From Acidimicrobiales bacterium (GTDB lineage Bacteria > Actinomycetota > Acidimicrobiia > Acidimicrobiales > Acidimicrobilacustridaceae), in contig JALOLR010000008.1 of assembly GCA_025455885.1 (NCBI GenBank), forward strand, positions 62,001 through 126,000: a DNA stretch of 64,000 bases. Direction: 5' to 3'. The notes under the pieces were generated by a model. That model searched no databases. It saw nothing but the letters and a program-made list of their open reading frames with translations, and was not told the origin of the DNA. This document shows, piece by piece, positions 9,317 through 18,786 of this stretch. Each line of letters starts with the position of its first letter. Positions within the stretch are counted from its first letter, which is position 1. Position numbers and translations under genes: made by a program.

Positions 9317-10693
9317 ATGACACTGCAACACGATCTGCCCGAGGGGATGGTGGAGTGGATCGCGTCCGTCGGCGGGGGCGAGATCACCCGCCTCGAACGC
9401 CACGTCGCCCGGCGTGAGGCGTGGGTGGTCGACGTGACCCGGCCCGACAGCTCGGTGCTGGAAGGCTTCCTCCGCCTCGACCGACACGACGTCCCCGCCG
9501 ACTCCTCCACGTCGCTGGTGCGCGAGACCAAGGTCATCCAGGCCCTCGCCGACACCGACATCCCCGTCCCCGACGTCTACGGCCGCAACGACGAGCTGCG
9601 CTGCACCCTCTTCGAACGGGTACGGGGCCGCTCCGACATCGACAAGGTCGACGACCCCGTCCAGCAGCGGGCGGTGATGGAGGACTTCATCCGGGTGATC
9701 GCCCGGATGCACACCCTCGACCTCGACGAGCTCGACCTGGCCGAGCACATGCCCTACCTGCCCCGCACCCCGGCCGAGGCCGCGCTCAACGACGTGGATC
9801 TGGCCCTCGAGCAGTGGAAGGGCTTCCTGGCCACCTACACCGAACCGCTCATCACCTACGGGGTGAGCTGGCTGCGCCGCCACGCCCCCACCGAGCTGGC
9901 CCGCCTGTCGCTCGTGCAGGGCGACACCGGGCCGGTGAACTTCATGTTCGACGGCAACGAGGTCACCGCCCTGATCGACCTCGAGTGGGCGCACTTCGGC
10001 GACCCGCTCGAGGACATCGGCAACATCTGCGTGCGGGAGTTCTGGAACCCCTCGGGCGGGCTCACCGGCCTGTTCCACCTGTACGAGGCCGAATCGGGCA
10101 TCCCCTACACCCGCTTCGCGGCGCAGTACTACCGGGTCCAGCAGAACGTACGGGGCATGATCCCCATCCACTACATCAGCGAGCACGCCCACCCCCGGGA
10201 GTCGCTCGCCTGGTACCTCTGCTACCGCTACCTCGGCGACCGCGCCACGTGTGAGTCGCTGGCCGAGGCCGCCGGGTTGCGCGTCGAACGACCCACCATG
10301 CCCACCGAGATCGGCACCGCCGACGTCGTGGCACGCGCCGCCGCCTACTCCATCGAGCGCGACGTGGTCCCCAAGGTGACCGACCCCTTCGCCCGGTCAC
10401 GCGCCGAGGACGCGGTGCGCCTGGTCGAGGTCATGGAACGACGCCGGCGCTTCGGCCCGGCGCTCGACGAGGCAGAGTGCGACGAGCTCGGCGCGGTGCT
10501 CGGGAGCCGGCCGGCCTCCAGGGCCGAAGGGCTGGCGGCGCTCGACCGGCTCATCGACGACGGCGACCTCGACGCCGGGACCGACGCCGCGGTGATCACC
10601 TATCTGACCCGACGCGCCTACCGAGACGAGTGGCTCCACCAGCCGGTCGTGTCGCTGTACCCCGAGCGCACCTGGTCGGCGCTCGACACCTGA
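9317..10693 (+). CDS. Phosphotransferase (aminoglycoside phosphotransferase-like) family protein
   Basis: A 458-aa protein with an APH/choline-kinase fold. The catalytic loop is LVQGDTGPVNFMFDG near residue 200 and the metal-binding motif is ALIDLEWAHFGDPLEDIGNI near 218-236. The HxDxxxxN loop reads QGDTGPVN, with the catalytic Asp and Asn present and the leading His replaced by Gln. A further ~180-residue helical C-terminal domain is fused. Proteins like this next to dehydrogenases in actinobacteria are often linked to acyl-CoA dehydrogenase (ACAD10/FadE36-like) lipid metabolism, but that link is an inference. A GGGGGGCGAG Shine-Dalgarno region precedes the ATG. Confidence 0.85.
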   Translation: MTLQHDLPEGMVEWIASVGGGEITRLERHVARREAWVVDVTRPDSSVLEGFLRLDRHDVPADSSTSLVRETKVIQALADTDIPVPDVYGRNDELRCTLFERVRGRSDIDKVDDPVQQRAVMEDFIRVIARMHTLDLDELDLAEHMPYLPRTPAEAALNDVDLALEQWKGFLATYTEPLITYGVSWLRRHAPTELARLSLVQGDTGPVNFMFDGNEVTALIDLEWAHFGDPLEDIGNICVREFWNPSGGLTGLFHLYEAESGIPYTRFAAQYYRVQQNVRGMIPIHYISEHAHPRESLAWYLCYRYLGDRATCESLAEAAGLRVERPTMPTEIGTADVVARAAAYSIERDVVPKVTDPFARSRAEDAVRLVEVMERRRRFGPALDEAECDELGAVLGSRPASRAEGLAALDRLIDDGDLDAGTDAAVITYLTRRAYRDEWLHQPVVSLYPERTWSALDT

Positions 10694-10719
10694 ACCGAAC
10701 CGACGACCCGAAGGGCCTC

Positions 10720-11526
10720 ATGAGCACCGACCCCGATCCCACCATCACCGGACGCCTCGCCGGCAAGGTGGCCCTCGTCACCGGCGCCGCCCGTGGCCAG
10801 GGTGAGGCCGAGGCCCGCCTCTTCGCCGCCGAGGGCGCCCAAGTGGTCCTGGCCGACGTCCTCGACGCCGAGGGCGAGGCGGTGGCCGCCGACATCGGGC
10901 CGGCCGCCCGCTACGTGCACCTCGACGTGTCCCGCGAGGACGACTGGCGCGACGCGATGGCCGTCGTCGCCGAGATCGGACCGCTCTCGGTGCTCGTCAA
11001 CAACGCCGCCATCCTCCGCTTCAGCGCCATCACCGACACGAGCCTGGAGGACTACCTCCGGGTCATCATGGTGAACCAGGTGGGCACCTTCCTCGGCATG
11101 AAGGCGGCGATCGGACCGATGACCGAGGCCGGCGGCGGCTCGATCGTCAACATCTCCTCCATCGACGGGATCGGCTCCAAGAACTCCCTGGTCGCCTACT
11201 CCAGCTCGAAGGGGGCCATCCGGTCGATGACGAAGACCGCCGCGCTCGAACTGGGCCAGTTCGGGATCCGGGTCAACTCGGTGCACCCCGGTGGTGTGTT
11301 CACCCCGATGAACGGCGACATCGCGAAGGATGTGTTCGATGCGGCCCACCGCCAGCTGCCGCTGGCCCGGTCGGCCATGCCCGAGGAGATCGCCACCATG
11401 GTCCTCTTCCTGGCCTCCGACGAGGCCAGCTACTGCACGGGCGCCGAGTTCGTCGTCGACGGCGGCTGGCTGGCCGGCGACATCCACCCGATGCTGCCCG
11501 GCGCGCCGCCGCGAGCCCCGCGCTGA
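10720..11526 (+). CDS. SDR family NAD(P)-dependent oxidoreductase
   Basis: A classical short-chain dehydrogenase of 268 aa. The cofactor motif TGAARGQG is at 21-28, the NNAA motif near 94-97, catalytic Ser147, and the YxxxK pair Tyr160/Lys164. An Asp follows the second strand (LADV, residue 46), which favours NAD(H). The C-terminus ends with the usual VDGGW loop. The pattern resembles 3-alpha/20-beta-hydroxysteroid dehydrogenase-like enzymes, fitting the P450- and CoA-transferase-rich neighbourhood, but the substrate is not determinable. The start at 10720 lies 26 bp after the preceding kinase gene. The longer open frame upstream is shadow sequence. Confidence 0.92.
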   Translation: MSTDPDPTITGRLAGKVALVTGAARGQGEAEARLFAAEGAQVVLADVLDAEGEAVAADIGPAARYVHLDVSREDDWRDAMAVVAEIGPLSVLVNNAAILRFSAITDTSLEDYLRVIMVNQVGTFLGMKAAIGPMTEAGGGSIVNISSIDGIGSKNSLVAYSSSKGAIRSMTKTAALELGQFGIRVNSVHPGGVFTPMNGDIAKDVFDAAHRQLPLARSAMPEEIATMVLFLASDEASYCTGAEFVVDGGWLAGDIHPMLPGAPPRAPR

Positions 11527-11576
11527 GCCGAGCCGACCTGGGCCGACCTGGGCCGAACCGAGCCGGCGTCCCGGGC

Positions 11577-12248
11577 TCAGCGACCGGCCTGACGGGCCCG
11601 CACTTCGGCCAGGCGTCGGTCGATGACCTCCCGCACCAGCGGCGAGCGGGGCATGTTCGAGTGCCCGACGTCGCCTTCAACCAGCTCCAGCCCGGGGAAC
11701 TCCCGGGCCAGCTCGACGTGGTCGCGTTCGGGGGCGATGCAGATGTTCGTCGCCCCCGGCACCATCGCCGTGGTGAGCTGCACCACGCGGTCGCCCCGCC
11801 CGGTGATCGAGGTGAGCATCGTCCGGTCCTCCTCGGGGAGGGCGGCGAACGCCTCGGTGACCTCGTGGAGGAAGCGGCTCTCCGACGCCATCGACCTCAG
11901 CGCGGCCCCGAGTGGGTACCACGTCTGGCACAGCAGGGCTCCCGCCCACGGTCCGGCGAGCATCACCGGGGGCAGGTACCAGTCGGGTCGGAACAGCCAC
12001 AGCCACACCACCACGAGCGCGCCCTGCGAGTGCCCGACCAGCTCGACGGGTTCGTCGAAGCGCTTCCGGCAGTAGCGGTGGACCCGCAGCGCGGAGTCAC
12101 GGGTGTTGGCCATCCCGAAGTGCTTGAGGGCCAGCACCGCCGCCTGCTCGCGGTCCTCGACGAGCGGGGTGTACCAGCGCTCCGCTCCCCGTCGCGGGGC
12201 GAAGGTCCCGGCCACCACGACGAAGGGTCTCGAACCGGTCTCCGTCAC
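11577..12248 (-). CDS. Alpha/beta hydrolase (lipase-like)
   Basis: A 223-aa probable serine hydrolase. The nucleophile elbow GHSQGALVVVW lies near residue 78 and a late GHSNM histidine near 197 could complete the triad. The hydrophobic stretch after the elbow and FVVVAGTFAP at the N-terminus are typical of alpha/beta hydrolases. The protein is short, so a minimal lid is expected. It begins with GTG, 28 bp downstream of the P450 gene stop on the same strand, so the two are probably co-transcribed. The partner P450 suggests joint action on a lipid or ester substrate, but this is inference. Confidence 0.75.
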   Translation of the reverse strand: MTETGSRPFVVVAGTFAPRRGAERWYTPLVEDREQAAVLALKHFGMANTRDSALRVHRYCRKRFDEPVELVGHSQGALVVVWLWLFRPDWYLPPVMLAGPWAGALLCQTWYPLGAALRSMASESRFLHEVTEAFAALPEEDRTMLTSITGRGDRVVQLTTAMVPGATNICIAPERDHVELAREFPGLELVEGDVGHSNMPRSPLVREVIDRRLAEVRARQAGR

Positions 12249-12276
12249 GACCGCCCCCGGGATCCGTCGGCCCCGA

Positions 12277-13488
12277 TCAGCCCTGTGCGCCTTCGCGGGG
12301 TGACGGGGTGAATCGCACGGGCATGCCCTCCGGTCCGGTGATGAAGTTCGACGCCCGGTACTCGAGCGGCTCGTCGGTGGCCAGCTCGATGTCGGGGAGG
12401 CGGCGGAGCAGCTCGCCGAACATGGTCTTCAGCTCGAGTCGGGCGAGCGACGCGCCCATGCAGAAGTGGGGGCCGAACCCGAAGGCGAGGTGGTTGTTCG
12501 GCGTGCGGCCGACGTCGAGCCGGTCGGGGTCGGCGAACACCTCCTCGTCGCGGTTGGCCGAGGGGTAGAAGAGCATCACCTGGTCGCCCTCGTGGAGCTG
12601 CTGTCCGCGCAGCTCGAGGTCACGGGTCACGGTCCGGGCCATGTTCTTGATCGGCGACACCCACCGCAACAGCTCCTCGACCCCCGACTCCAGGAGGCCC
12701 GGGTCGGCGACGAGGCGGTCGCGCTGGTCGGGGAAGTCGAGGAGGGCCAGCATCCCGTCGGTGATGACGTGGCGGGTGGTCTCGTCGCCGCCGATGAGGA
12801 TGAGGAGGCTCTCCTGCACGAGGGACTCGTCGTCGAGGCGCTCGCCGTCGATCTCGGCATGGCAGAGCGTGCTCACCAGGTCGTCCTGACGGGGCTTGGA
12901 GCGGCGGTCGGCGATCACCTCGAGCTGGAACTCGCGGAAGGCCAGACCGGCCTCCATCGCCGCGGTCTGCACCTCGACGGTCGGCGTGCCGGTGGTGCCC
13001 TTGATGAGGTCGTCGGACCACCGCAGCAGGTCGTCGTAGCTCTCCGGGGGGAAGCCGAGCATGTCGGCGATCACCAGCAGCGGCAGCGGGGCGGCGATGT
13101 CCCAGACGAAGTCGCACTCGCCGTCCTCGCAGACCCGGTCGATGATCGTGGTGCACAGGGCCTCGATGGTGCCGGCGTGGCCCTGGACCTTCTTCGGGGT
13201 GAACCCGCGGTTCACGAGCGAGCGCCGCTTCTGGTGCTCGGGGTTGTCCATCGAGATCATCATCGGGAGCGGGTCGCCGTGGGGGCGAGGGGCGCGCGCC
13301 GAGGAGTACGTCCGGGGGTCCTTCTCGATGGCCAGGACGTCGTCGTAGCGGGTGATGCCCCAGACGTCGTTGGGTTCGTCGTAGTACACGGGGGCGTTGC
13401 GGCGCATCCAGGCCCACTGCTCGTAGGGGCGGGCGGCGTACCAGTTGCCGTCGAGCAGGTCGATGTCGTCTCGGACCGCGTGTGCCAT
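12277..13488 (-). CDS. Cytochrome P450
   Basis: A 403-aa bacterial soluble P450. The I-helix oxygen-binding motif GGDETTRH lies near residue 235, the ExxR motif EELLR near 272, and the haem loop FGFGPHFCMG carries the thiolate Cys343. The length and the MDNPEHQKRRSLVNRGFTP region match actinobacterial class I P450s (CYP107/CYP125-like range) that need ferredoxin and ferredoxin reductase partners, none of which is encoded nearby. A GGGGGAG Shine-Dalgarno sequence lies 5 nt before the ATG. The downstream hydrolase gene is likely in the same operon. Confidence 0.95.
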   Translation of the reverse strand: MAHAVRDDIDLLDGNWYAARPYEQWAWMRRNAPVYYDEPNDVWGITRYDDVLAIEKDPRTYSSARAPRPHGDPLPMMISMDNPEHQKRRSLVNRGFTPKKVQGHAGTIEALCTTIIDRVCEDGECDFVWDIAAPLPLLVIADMLGFPPESYDDLLRWSDDLIKGTTGTPTVEVQTAAMEAGLAFREFQLEVIADRRSKPRQDDLVSTLCHAEIDGERLDDESLVQESLLILIGGDETTRHVITDGMLALLDFPDQRDRLVADPGLLESGVEELLRWVSPIKNMARTVTRDLELRGQQLHEGDQVMLFYPSANRDEEVFADPDRLDVGRTPNNHLAFGFGPHFCMGASLARLELKTMFGELLRRLPDIELATDEPLEYRASNFITGPEGMPVRFTPSPREGAQG

Positions 13489-13584
13489 GTCGCTCCCCCG
13501 GGTGGCGCCCGGGTCTGGAACGCCGGGTCGGGAGCGAACCTACCGTCCCGACGACCCCCGTCAGGGCCGGGGAGGGCGGCCCGC

Positions 13585-14742
13585 TCAGTCGGCGACCCGG
13601 GGATGCTCGATCCGGCGGTTCTCGATCACGAAGGTGACGAAGACGACGACGTCGACGACCACCACCACGACGAGCCCGTTCCAGGACGTGGCGCCGAGCA
13701 GGACCGCGGCGAGCGCCCCGAGGGCGACGAGGCGCTCGATCGGGACGGCACGGAAGGCCCGCCACACGCTGACCGCGATCCCCACGACCATGAGCACCAG
13801 ACCGCCCAGGAGCATGACCCTGAACTGCTGGGGGACGGGGTCGGTGGGATGGAGGGCGATCTCCTCGAGGGCAGCCGCCGAAAGGATCACCCCGGCGACG
13901 ACGGGGGCGTGGGCCCAGGTGTACACGTCGCGCACGTAGCGGCCTCGTTCCCGGGCCCCGACGAGCGACTCGGCCCGGTGCTCGAGGGCCGGTGAGGGAC
14001 GGTCGAAGTAGCCCCACCAGAGGAGCCCGGCGAAGACCCCGGCGGCGACGAGGACCGCCACGGTGCTGCCGGGCACGCCACCGCCGGCCTCGAGCGAGCT
14101 CACCACCGGGAGGCCGAGCGCCACGATGACCTCGCCCAGGGCGACGATGACGATCAGTCCGTGGCGTTCGGCGAAGTGGCCCGTGCGGATGATCCACTCC
14201 CCCCGCCCGGCGGCGATCATCGCCCCGATCGTGATGAGCACCGCCACGATCCACAGGACCGTGCGCCCGGCGCCGTCGACGAAGGATCCGCCGACGATCA
14301 CGGCCAGGCCGACGACGTTGGGTGCGGCCCATCGCACCACCGATCCGAACTCCGAGCTCGAGCGGTCGTGGCCGAGGAGCTGGGTCGCCAGGCCGATCAC
14401 CATGATCACCCCGAGCGAGAGGGCGAAGACGGGCCCGCCGGGCCCGAAGGCCGTCGAGATCGAAGCGGCCATCGGCACGCTCGCCACCGTGGCCACGAGG
14501 AAGAACACGCGGACGGTGCGCCCGTTGCCCGACACGGCGTTGGCCGACCACGTGAACTGCTGCCACGGGAGCCACAGCAGGAGGAAGAGCAACGTGACCC
14601 GCCCGACTCCCTCCCAGTCGGGCTCGGCGATGAGCCGCCCGACCAGCTGGGAGAAGGCGAAGACATAGGCGAGGTCGAAGAACAGCTCGACCGGGTCGGC
14701 CGTGAAGTCCTCGGTCCGCTCCGGTACCTCGATCCCCCGCAT
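13585..14742 (-). CDS. Low temperature requirement protein A (LtrA) family membrane protein
   Basis: A 385-aa polytopic membrane protein with about ten hydrophobic segments. The family signature is near the N-terminus: DPVELFFDLAYVFAFSQL followed by a second segment containing LPWQQFTWSANAV. LtrA proteins were first linked to growth at low temperature in Listeria, but their transport or enzymatic role is not established. A conserved charged EERHGLI-like loop (FAERHGLIVIVALGEV) lies near 175. It stands alone between the P450 and the WS/DGAT gene, separated from the latter by 44 bp. Confidence 0.85.
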   Translation of the reverse strand: MRGIEVPERTEDFTADPVELFFDLAYVFAFSQLVGRLIAEPDWEGVGRVTLLFLLLWLPWQQFTWSANAVSGNGRTVRVFFLVATVASVPMAASISTAFGPGGPVFALSLGVIMVIGLATQLLGHDRSSSEFGSVVRWAAPNVVGLAVIVGGSFVDGAGRTVLWIVAVLITIGAMIAAGRGEWIIRTGHFAERHGLIVIVALGEVIVALGLPVVSSLEAGGGVPGSTVAVLVAAGVFAGLLWWGYFDRPSPALEHRAESLVGARERGRYVRDVYTWAHAPVVAGVILSAAALEEIALHPTDPVPQQFRVMLLGGLVLMVVGIAVSVWRAFRAVPIERLVALGALAAVLLGATSWNGLVVVVVVDVVVFVTFVIENRRIEHPRVAD

Positions 14743-14786
14743 GGGGAGGAGCGTAGGGGCCGCCGACCGCTCCGGGCGCCTGCTGC

Positions 14787-16214
14787 TCAGGCCGTGGCGT
14801 CGTCGGCGGCGGTGCGTTCCCGGGCGGCGGTGAGGAGCTCGTCGAGGGCGAGCTCGATGCCCTCGGCCAGGCGCCAGGGTTCGGGGACGAGCTCGCGACA
14901 GACCATGAAGCCGAAGTCGATGGTCCCCGTGTAGCTGAGGACGGTGATGTTCACCCCGGTGCCGTAGAGCAGCGGCCCCATCGGGTAGAGCGCCTCGATG
15001 CGGGCCCCCGCGCAGTAGAGCGGGAACGGCGGGCCGGGCACGTTCGAGACGATCAGGTTCATGATCGGCGGTGTGAGCGAGTCGAGCCCGGCGAGCGTGT
15101 ACATCCGCGCCGCCAGGTTGATCAGGCCCGGTGCGGCGAGCTCGGTGAGGCCCATGATCTTGTCGGCGGCAAGGGCGTGCTGCATCTCCTTGGCGCTCTG
15201 GGTGCTCTCGTGGATCTGGTGGAGCCGGGCCACCGGGTCGTCCTCGTGGGTGGCCAACGAGGCGAACATGGCACCCACCTGGGTGCCCACCGAGTTGTTG
15301 TCGCCCTCGGCGCGCAGCGACACCGGGACCTGGGCGATGAGCGGTGCGTCGGGGAGCTCCTCACCGGCCTCGAGGTAGCGCCGGAGGGTGCCGGCGCACA
15401 GCGCCAGGACGACGTCGTTGAGCTTGACCCCGAACGCGTCCTTGATCTCGCGGACGTCGTCGAGGGCCACGTTCGTGAACGCGAAGCGCCGGTACGGGGA
15501 CAGCTCCGCGTTGAACGAGGTCCGCGGGGCCTGGAACGGCCCCGACGGAGGGTTGGGCCGGCGTTGGAAGCCGACGAAGCTGAACGCCTGGCGAACCGTC
15601 TGGTCGGCGAACCGGACGACGCGGTACGGCGAGAGCATCATCCGCCCCACCCCGCGGGCCACCAGCTCGACCGGGTGGGGCACGGCCTCGAGCACCCGCG
15701 AGGCGACGTCCTCGGGCGGGGGCGGGTCGGCCGGCTCGGGTTCGAAGTCGAACATGATCTGGGCGAGCTCGGTCCCCGAGATGCCGTCGACGATCGAGTG
15801 GTGCACCTTGGCGAGGACGGCGACCCGCCCGTCGGCCAGCCCCTCGATCACCCACATCTCCCAGAGCGGGATGCTCCGGTTGAGCTTGTAGCCCACGAGG
15901 TCGCCGATCAGCTCCCCGAGCTGCACGGGTCCACCCGGAGCGGACAGCCCCACGTGGTGCACGTGGTAGCCGATGTCGAAGTCGGGGTCCTCGACCCAGC
16001 CGGGCCGGTCGAGGCCGAAGGGGACCTCCACCAGCTTCCACCGGAACTGCGGCGTCAGGTGGAGCCGCTGCTCGAGCCGGGTCACGAAGTGCTCGAAGCT
16101 GAAGCCGTCGGGCATGTCGCTCGGGTCGAGGACGATGACGGCCGACACGTGCATGTGCCACGACGGCGTCTCGCCGTAGAGGAATGCCGCGTCGACCCCG
16201 CTCATCCGCTTCAC
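14787..16214 (-). CDS. Wax ester synthase/diacylglycerol acyltransferase (WS/DGAT) family O-acyltransferase
   Basis: A 475-aa condensation-domain acyltransferase that esterifies acyl-CoA to alcohols or diacylglycerol, making storage lipids at the membrane surface. The catalytic motif HHSIVDG is at 138-144. The family-typical N-terminus MSGVDAAFLYGE and the C-terminal NLIVSNVPGPPFPLYCAGA region are present, as is the PLWEMWVIEG motif near 116. I prefer the GTG at 16214 because a GGGGGA Shine-Dalgarno sequence sits 5 nt before it. The ATG nine bases later, which gives MSGVDAAF, is the alternative. Length agrees with bacterial WS/DGAT enzymes (about 460-480 aa). Confidence 0.93.
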   Translation of the reverse strand: MKRMSGVDAAFLYGETPSWHMHVSAVIVLDPSDMPDGFSFEHFVTRLEQRLHLTPQFRWKLVEVPFGLDRPGWVEDPDFDIGYHVHHVGLSAPGGPVQLGELIGDLVGYKLNRSIPLWEMWVIEGLADGRVAVLAKVHHSIVDGISGTELAQIMFDFEPEPADPPPPEDVASRVLEAVPHPVELVARGVGRMMLSPYRVVRFADQTVRQAFSFVGFQRRPNPPSGPFQAPRTSFNAELSPYRRFAFTNVALDDVREIKDAFGVKLNDVVLALCAGTLRRYLEAGEELPDAPLIAQVPVSLRAEGDNNSVGTQVGAMFASLATHEDDPVARLHQIHESTQSAKEMQHALAADKIMGLTELAAPGLINLAARMYTLAGLDSLTPPIMNLIVSNVPGPPFPLYCAGARIEALYPMGPLLYGTGVNITVLSYTGTIDFGFMVCRELVPEPWRLAEGIELALDELLTAARERTAADDATA

Positions 16215-16376
16215 GTCGATCCCCCGTCCACCCGGCGGACTGCGCCCGGTTCGACCATCTTCTAGCCGATGTCGGCTCCTCGGCGGGACGCGACGGCGGT
16301 GAGGGCGTCGATCAGCGGGCGGACCCGGGTCCACCTACGGTGGGGAGGTACGCCTGAACCCCTCCGGGAGGACGCA

Positions 16377-17486
16377 ATGCAGACCCCGCTGTGCGACGCC
16401 TTCGGCATCGAGTACCCGATCTTCGCCTTCACCCACTGCCGTGACGTCGTCGCCGCGGTCAGCAAGGCCGGGGGGATGGGGGTGCTCGGGGCGGTGGGCT
16501 TCTCGCCCGAGCAGCTCGAGATCGAGCTCGACTGGATCGACGAGCACGTCGACGGCAAGCCCTACGGGGTCGACACCGTCATGCCCCAGAAGGCGGTCGA
16601 CGTGGAGGGCGCGAACCCCGACGAGATGCTCGCCCAGATCCGGTCGATGATCGACGCCAACCACTGGCGCTACGTGGACGAGCTCATGGATCGCTTCGAC
16701 CTCCCACCGCTGCCCGAGGGCGAGGAGGCGGGCGGGGTGCTGGGCTGGACCGACGACGTGGCCCACCGCCACGTGGAGATCGCCCTCGCCCACCCGATCT
16801 CGCTCATCGCCAACGCCCTCGGCTCGCCGCCCAAGGACGTGATCGACCTGGCCCACGCCCACGGCGTGAAGGTGGCGGCGCTGGCCGGCAAGGCGGTCCA
16901 CGCGCAACGTCACGTGAACAACGGCGTCGACATCGTCGTGGCGCAGGGCTACGAGGCCGGGGGGCACACCGGCGAGATCTCGACGATGGTTCTCGTCCCC
17001 GAGGTGGTCGACGCCATCGCCCCGGCACCGGTGCTGGCCGCCGGCGGCATCGGCAACGGCCGCCAGATCGCCGCCGCCCTGTCGCTCGGCGCCCAGGGGG
17101 TGTGGCTCGGCTCGCTGTGGCTCACCACGGCCGAGAGCAGCGCCAGCCCCGCGGTGCTCGAGGCCTACCTGGGTGCGACGTCGGCCGACACGGTGCGGTC
17201 GCGCTCGTACACGGGCAAGCCGGCCCGCATGCTGCGCAACCAGTGGACCGACGCCTGGGCCGACCCGGAGGGACCGGGGCCGCTGGGCATGCCGTTGCAG
17301 AACATCCTCACCTCCGAGGCCAACGCCCGGATCGCCCGTTCGGGGCGGGCCGATCTCCAGTTCGCGCCGGTCGGCCAGATCGTCGGCTCCATGAACGAGG
17401 TGCGCCCGGTGCGCGACGTGATGTTCCAGCTCGTGGAGGAGTACATCGAGGCCGTCGAGCGCCTCGGTCAGGGCCTCGAGGTCTGA
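16377..17486 (+). CDS. NAD(P)H-dependent flavin oxidoreductase, nitronate monooxygenase family
   Basis: A 369-aa TIM-barrel FMN protein of the nitronate monooxygenase/2-nitropropane dioxygenase-like family. The FMN phosphate-binding stretches LAAGGIGNGRQIAAALSLGA (near 222) and GVWLGSLW are clear. The catalytic-His region reads VAQGYEAGGHTGEIST near 187-202. Compared with the plain family, an additional C-terminal extension (about 60 residues) is present. GGGAGG lies 5 nt before the ATG, which fixes the start. It is followed 21 bp later by a CoA-transferase gene, suggesting a joint catabolic unit. In actinobacteria such enzymes often act as enoyl reductase-like oxidoreductases in degradation gene clusters. 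Confidence 0.9.
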   Translation: MQTPLCDAFGIEYPIFAFTHCRDVVAAVSKAGGMGVLGAVGFSPEQLEIELDWIDEHVDGKPYGVDTVMPQKAVDVEGANPDEMLAQIRSMIDANHWRYVDELMDRFDLPPLPEGEEAGGVLGWTDDVAHRHVEIALAHPISLIANALGSPPKDVIDLAHAHGVKVAALAGKAVHAQRHVNNGVDIVVAQGYEAGGHTGEISTMVLVPEVVDAIAPAPVLAAGGIGNGRQIAAALSLGAQGVWLGSLWLTTAESSASPAVLEAYLGATSADTVRSRSYTGKPARMLRNQWTDAWADPEGPGPLGMPLQNILTSEANARIARSGRADLQFAPVGQIVGSMNEVRPVRDVMFQLVEEYIEAVERLGQGLEV

Positions 17487-17507
17487 GCGGGCTCGGAGGG
17501 GACGTCG

Positions 17508-18737
17508 ATGTGGGGTGAGGACGGCCGCGCCGACGGCGACGGACCGGCGGCCACGGGGCCGCTGGCCGGCGTGAAGGTGCTCGACCTGTCGATCGCGCTG
17601 ACCGGCCCGTACGCCGTCGCCCTGATGGCCGATCAGGGCGCCGACGTCGTGAAGGTCGAGCGCCCCGGCATCGGCGACATCGCCCGCTGGGTGGGGGTGG
17701 CGGTGAACGACATGAGCGCGTTCTACCTGGCCTGCAACCGGGGGAAGCGGTGCATCGCCGTCGACCTCGGGACCGACGAGGGCCGTGCGATCGTGCTGCA
17801 GCTGGCCGCCGAGGCCGACGTGGTGGTGCAGAACTTCCGGCCGGGGGTGATCGACCGGCTCGGGCTCGGCTACGACGCCGTGCGGGCGATCAACCCCGAG
17901 GTGGTCTACGCCTCGATCTCCGGCTACGGCCCCGTCGGCCCGTACCGCGACCGCAGCGCGTACGACACCTCGATCCAGGCCTACGCCGGGTTCGCCGCCA
18001 ACCAGGCCGACCCGAACGGCGGTCCGCCGACCTTCCTCCGTCAGAACGGTGCCGACAAGGTGAGCGCCCTGTTCGCCTTCCAGGCCGTCACCGCGGCGCT
18101 GTTCGCGCGTGCGACGGGCCGCGGGGGCCAGCACCTCGAGCTCGGGATGGCCGACGCGTGCGTGTCGTTCCTGTGGGCCGAGTCGGCGGGCAACGAGGTG
18201 CTGTTGGCCTCCGACGGGTCCATGCCGTCGAGCTTCAACGCCGGCTTCCAGCCCATGCGCTTCCTCGACGGTTGGGGCATCGTCGTGCCCACCACCGACG
18301 CCGACTTCGCGGGCATGTGCAAGGCCCTCGACGTGCCCGGATGGGACGACCCCCGCATCCGGACGGTGGCCGAGCGCCGCAAGCACCGCGACGTCCTCGA
18401 GCCGGTCATGGACATGTGCTACGCGATGGCCGCCAACCTCACCCAGGACGAGGCTGTCGCCCGCTTCGAACGCGAACGGGTGGCGTTCGCCATGGTGCTG
18501 TCGGCCGCGGAGATCGTCGACGACCCCCACGCCGTGGCCATCGGGATGTTCACCGAGTTCGACCACCCCGTCGTCGGTCCGGCCCGCCTCCCCCGCCACC
18601 CGACCGCCTTCCACGGCACTCCGGCGACACTCGGCGGACCGGCGCCGGCCCTCGGCCAGCACACCGACGAGGTGCTCGCCGAGCTCGGGCTGGCCGGGCG
18701 AACGGCCGAGCTGCGCGCCACCGGCGTGGTGGCCTGA
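17508..18737 (+). CDS. CaiB/BaiF family (family III) CoA-transferase
   Basis: A 409-aa family III CoA-transferase, expected to move CoA between carboxylic acids in the cytosol as an interlocked dimer. The N-terminal motif LAGVKVLDLSIALTGPYA, the KVERPGIGD loop near 49 and NFRPGVIDRLGLGY near 109 are typical. The catalytic Asp is Asp153 in SAYDTSIQA. The ATG is preceded by GGAGGGG at 6 nt. It lies 21 bp after the flavin oxidoreductase gene. The pair could activate and reduce a branched or cyclic acid, as CoA-transferases do in steroid or terpenoid side-chain degradation. The substrate is unknown. Confidence 0.93.
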   Translation: MWGEDGRADGDGPAATGPLAGVKVLDLSIALTGPYAVALMADQGADVVKVERPGIGDIARWVGVAVNDMSAFYLACNRGKRCIAVDLGTDEGRAIVLQLAAEADVVVQNFRPGVIDRLGLGYDAVRAINPEVVYASISGYGPVGPYRDRSAYDTSIQAYAGFAANQADPNGGPPTFLRQNGADKVSALFAFQAVTAALFARATGRGGQHLELGMADACVSFLWAESAGNEVLLASDGSMPSSFNAGFQPMRFLDGWGIVVPTTDADFAGMCKALDVPGWDDPRIRTVAERRKHRDVLEPVMDMCYAMAANLTQDEAVARFERERVAFAMVLSAAEIVDDPHAVAIGMFTEFDHPVVGPARLPRHPTAFHGTPATLGGPAPALGQHTDEVLAELGLAGRTAELRATGVVA

Positions 18738-18757
18738 GGACCTTCACTCGACGCCCT

Positions 18758-18775
18758 GGCCCGCGCCAGCGGGCC
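18758..18775. terminator. Hairpin between convergent genes
   Basis: A 7-bp perfect stem (GGCCCGC / GCGGGCC) with a 4-nt loop lies between the converging CoA-transferase and lipoprotein genes. It is suited to act as a bidirectional GC-rich terminator, without a U-tract. Confidence 0.5.
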
Positions 18776-18786
18776 GACGTCCCGCG

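Noticed and set aside
11527-11576. Tandem GCCGACCTGG repeats and a hairpin after the SDR gene
   Set aside because: There are only two copies and a 5-bp stem, which is not distinguishable from chance in DNA of this composition.
16335-18662. Long minus-strand open frame opposite the flavin oxidoreductase and CoA-transferase genes
   Set aside because: Its product is rich in His, Arg, Gly and Val with no domain, and the plus strand carries clear conserved enzymes over the same bases.
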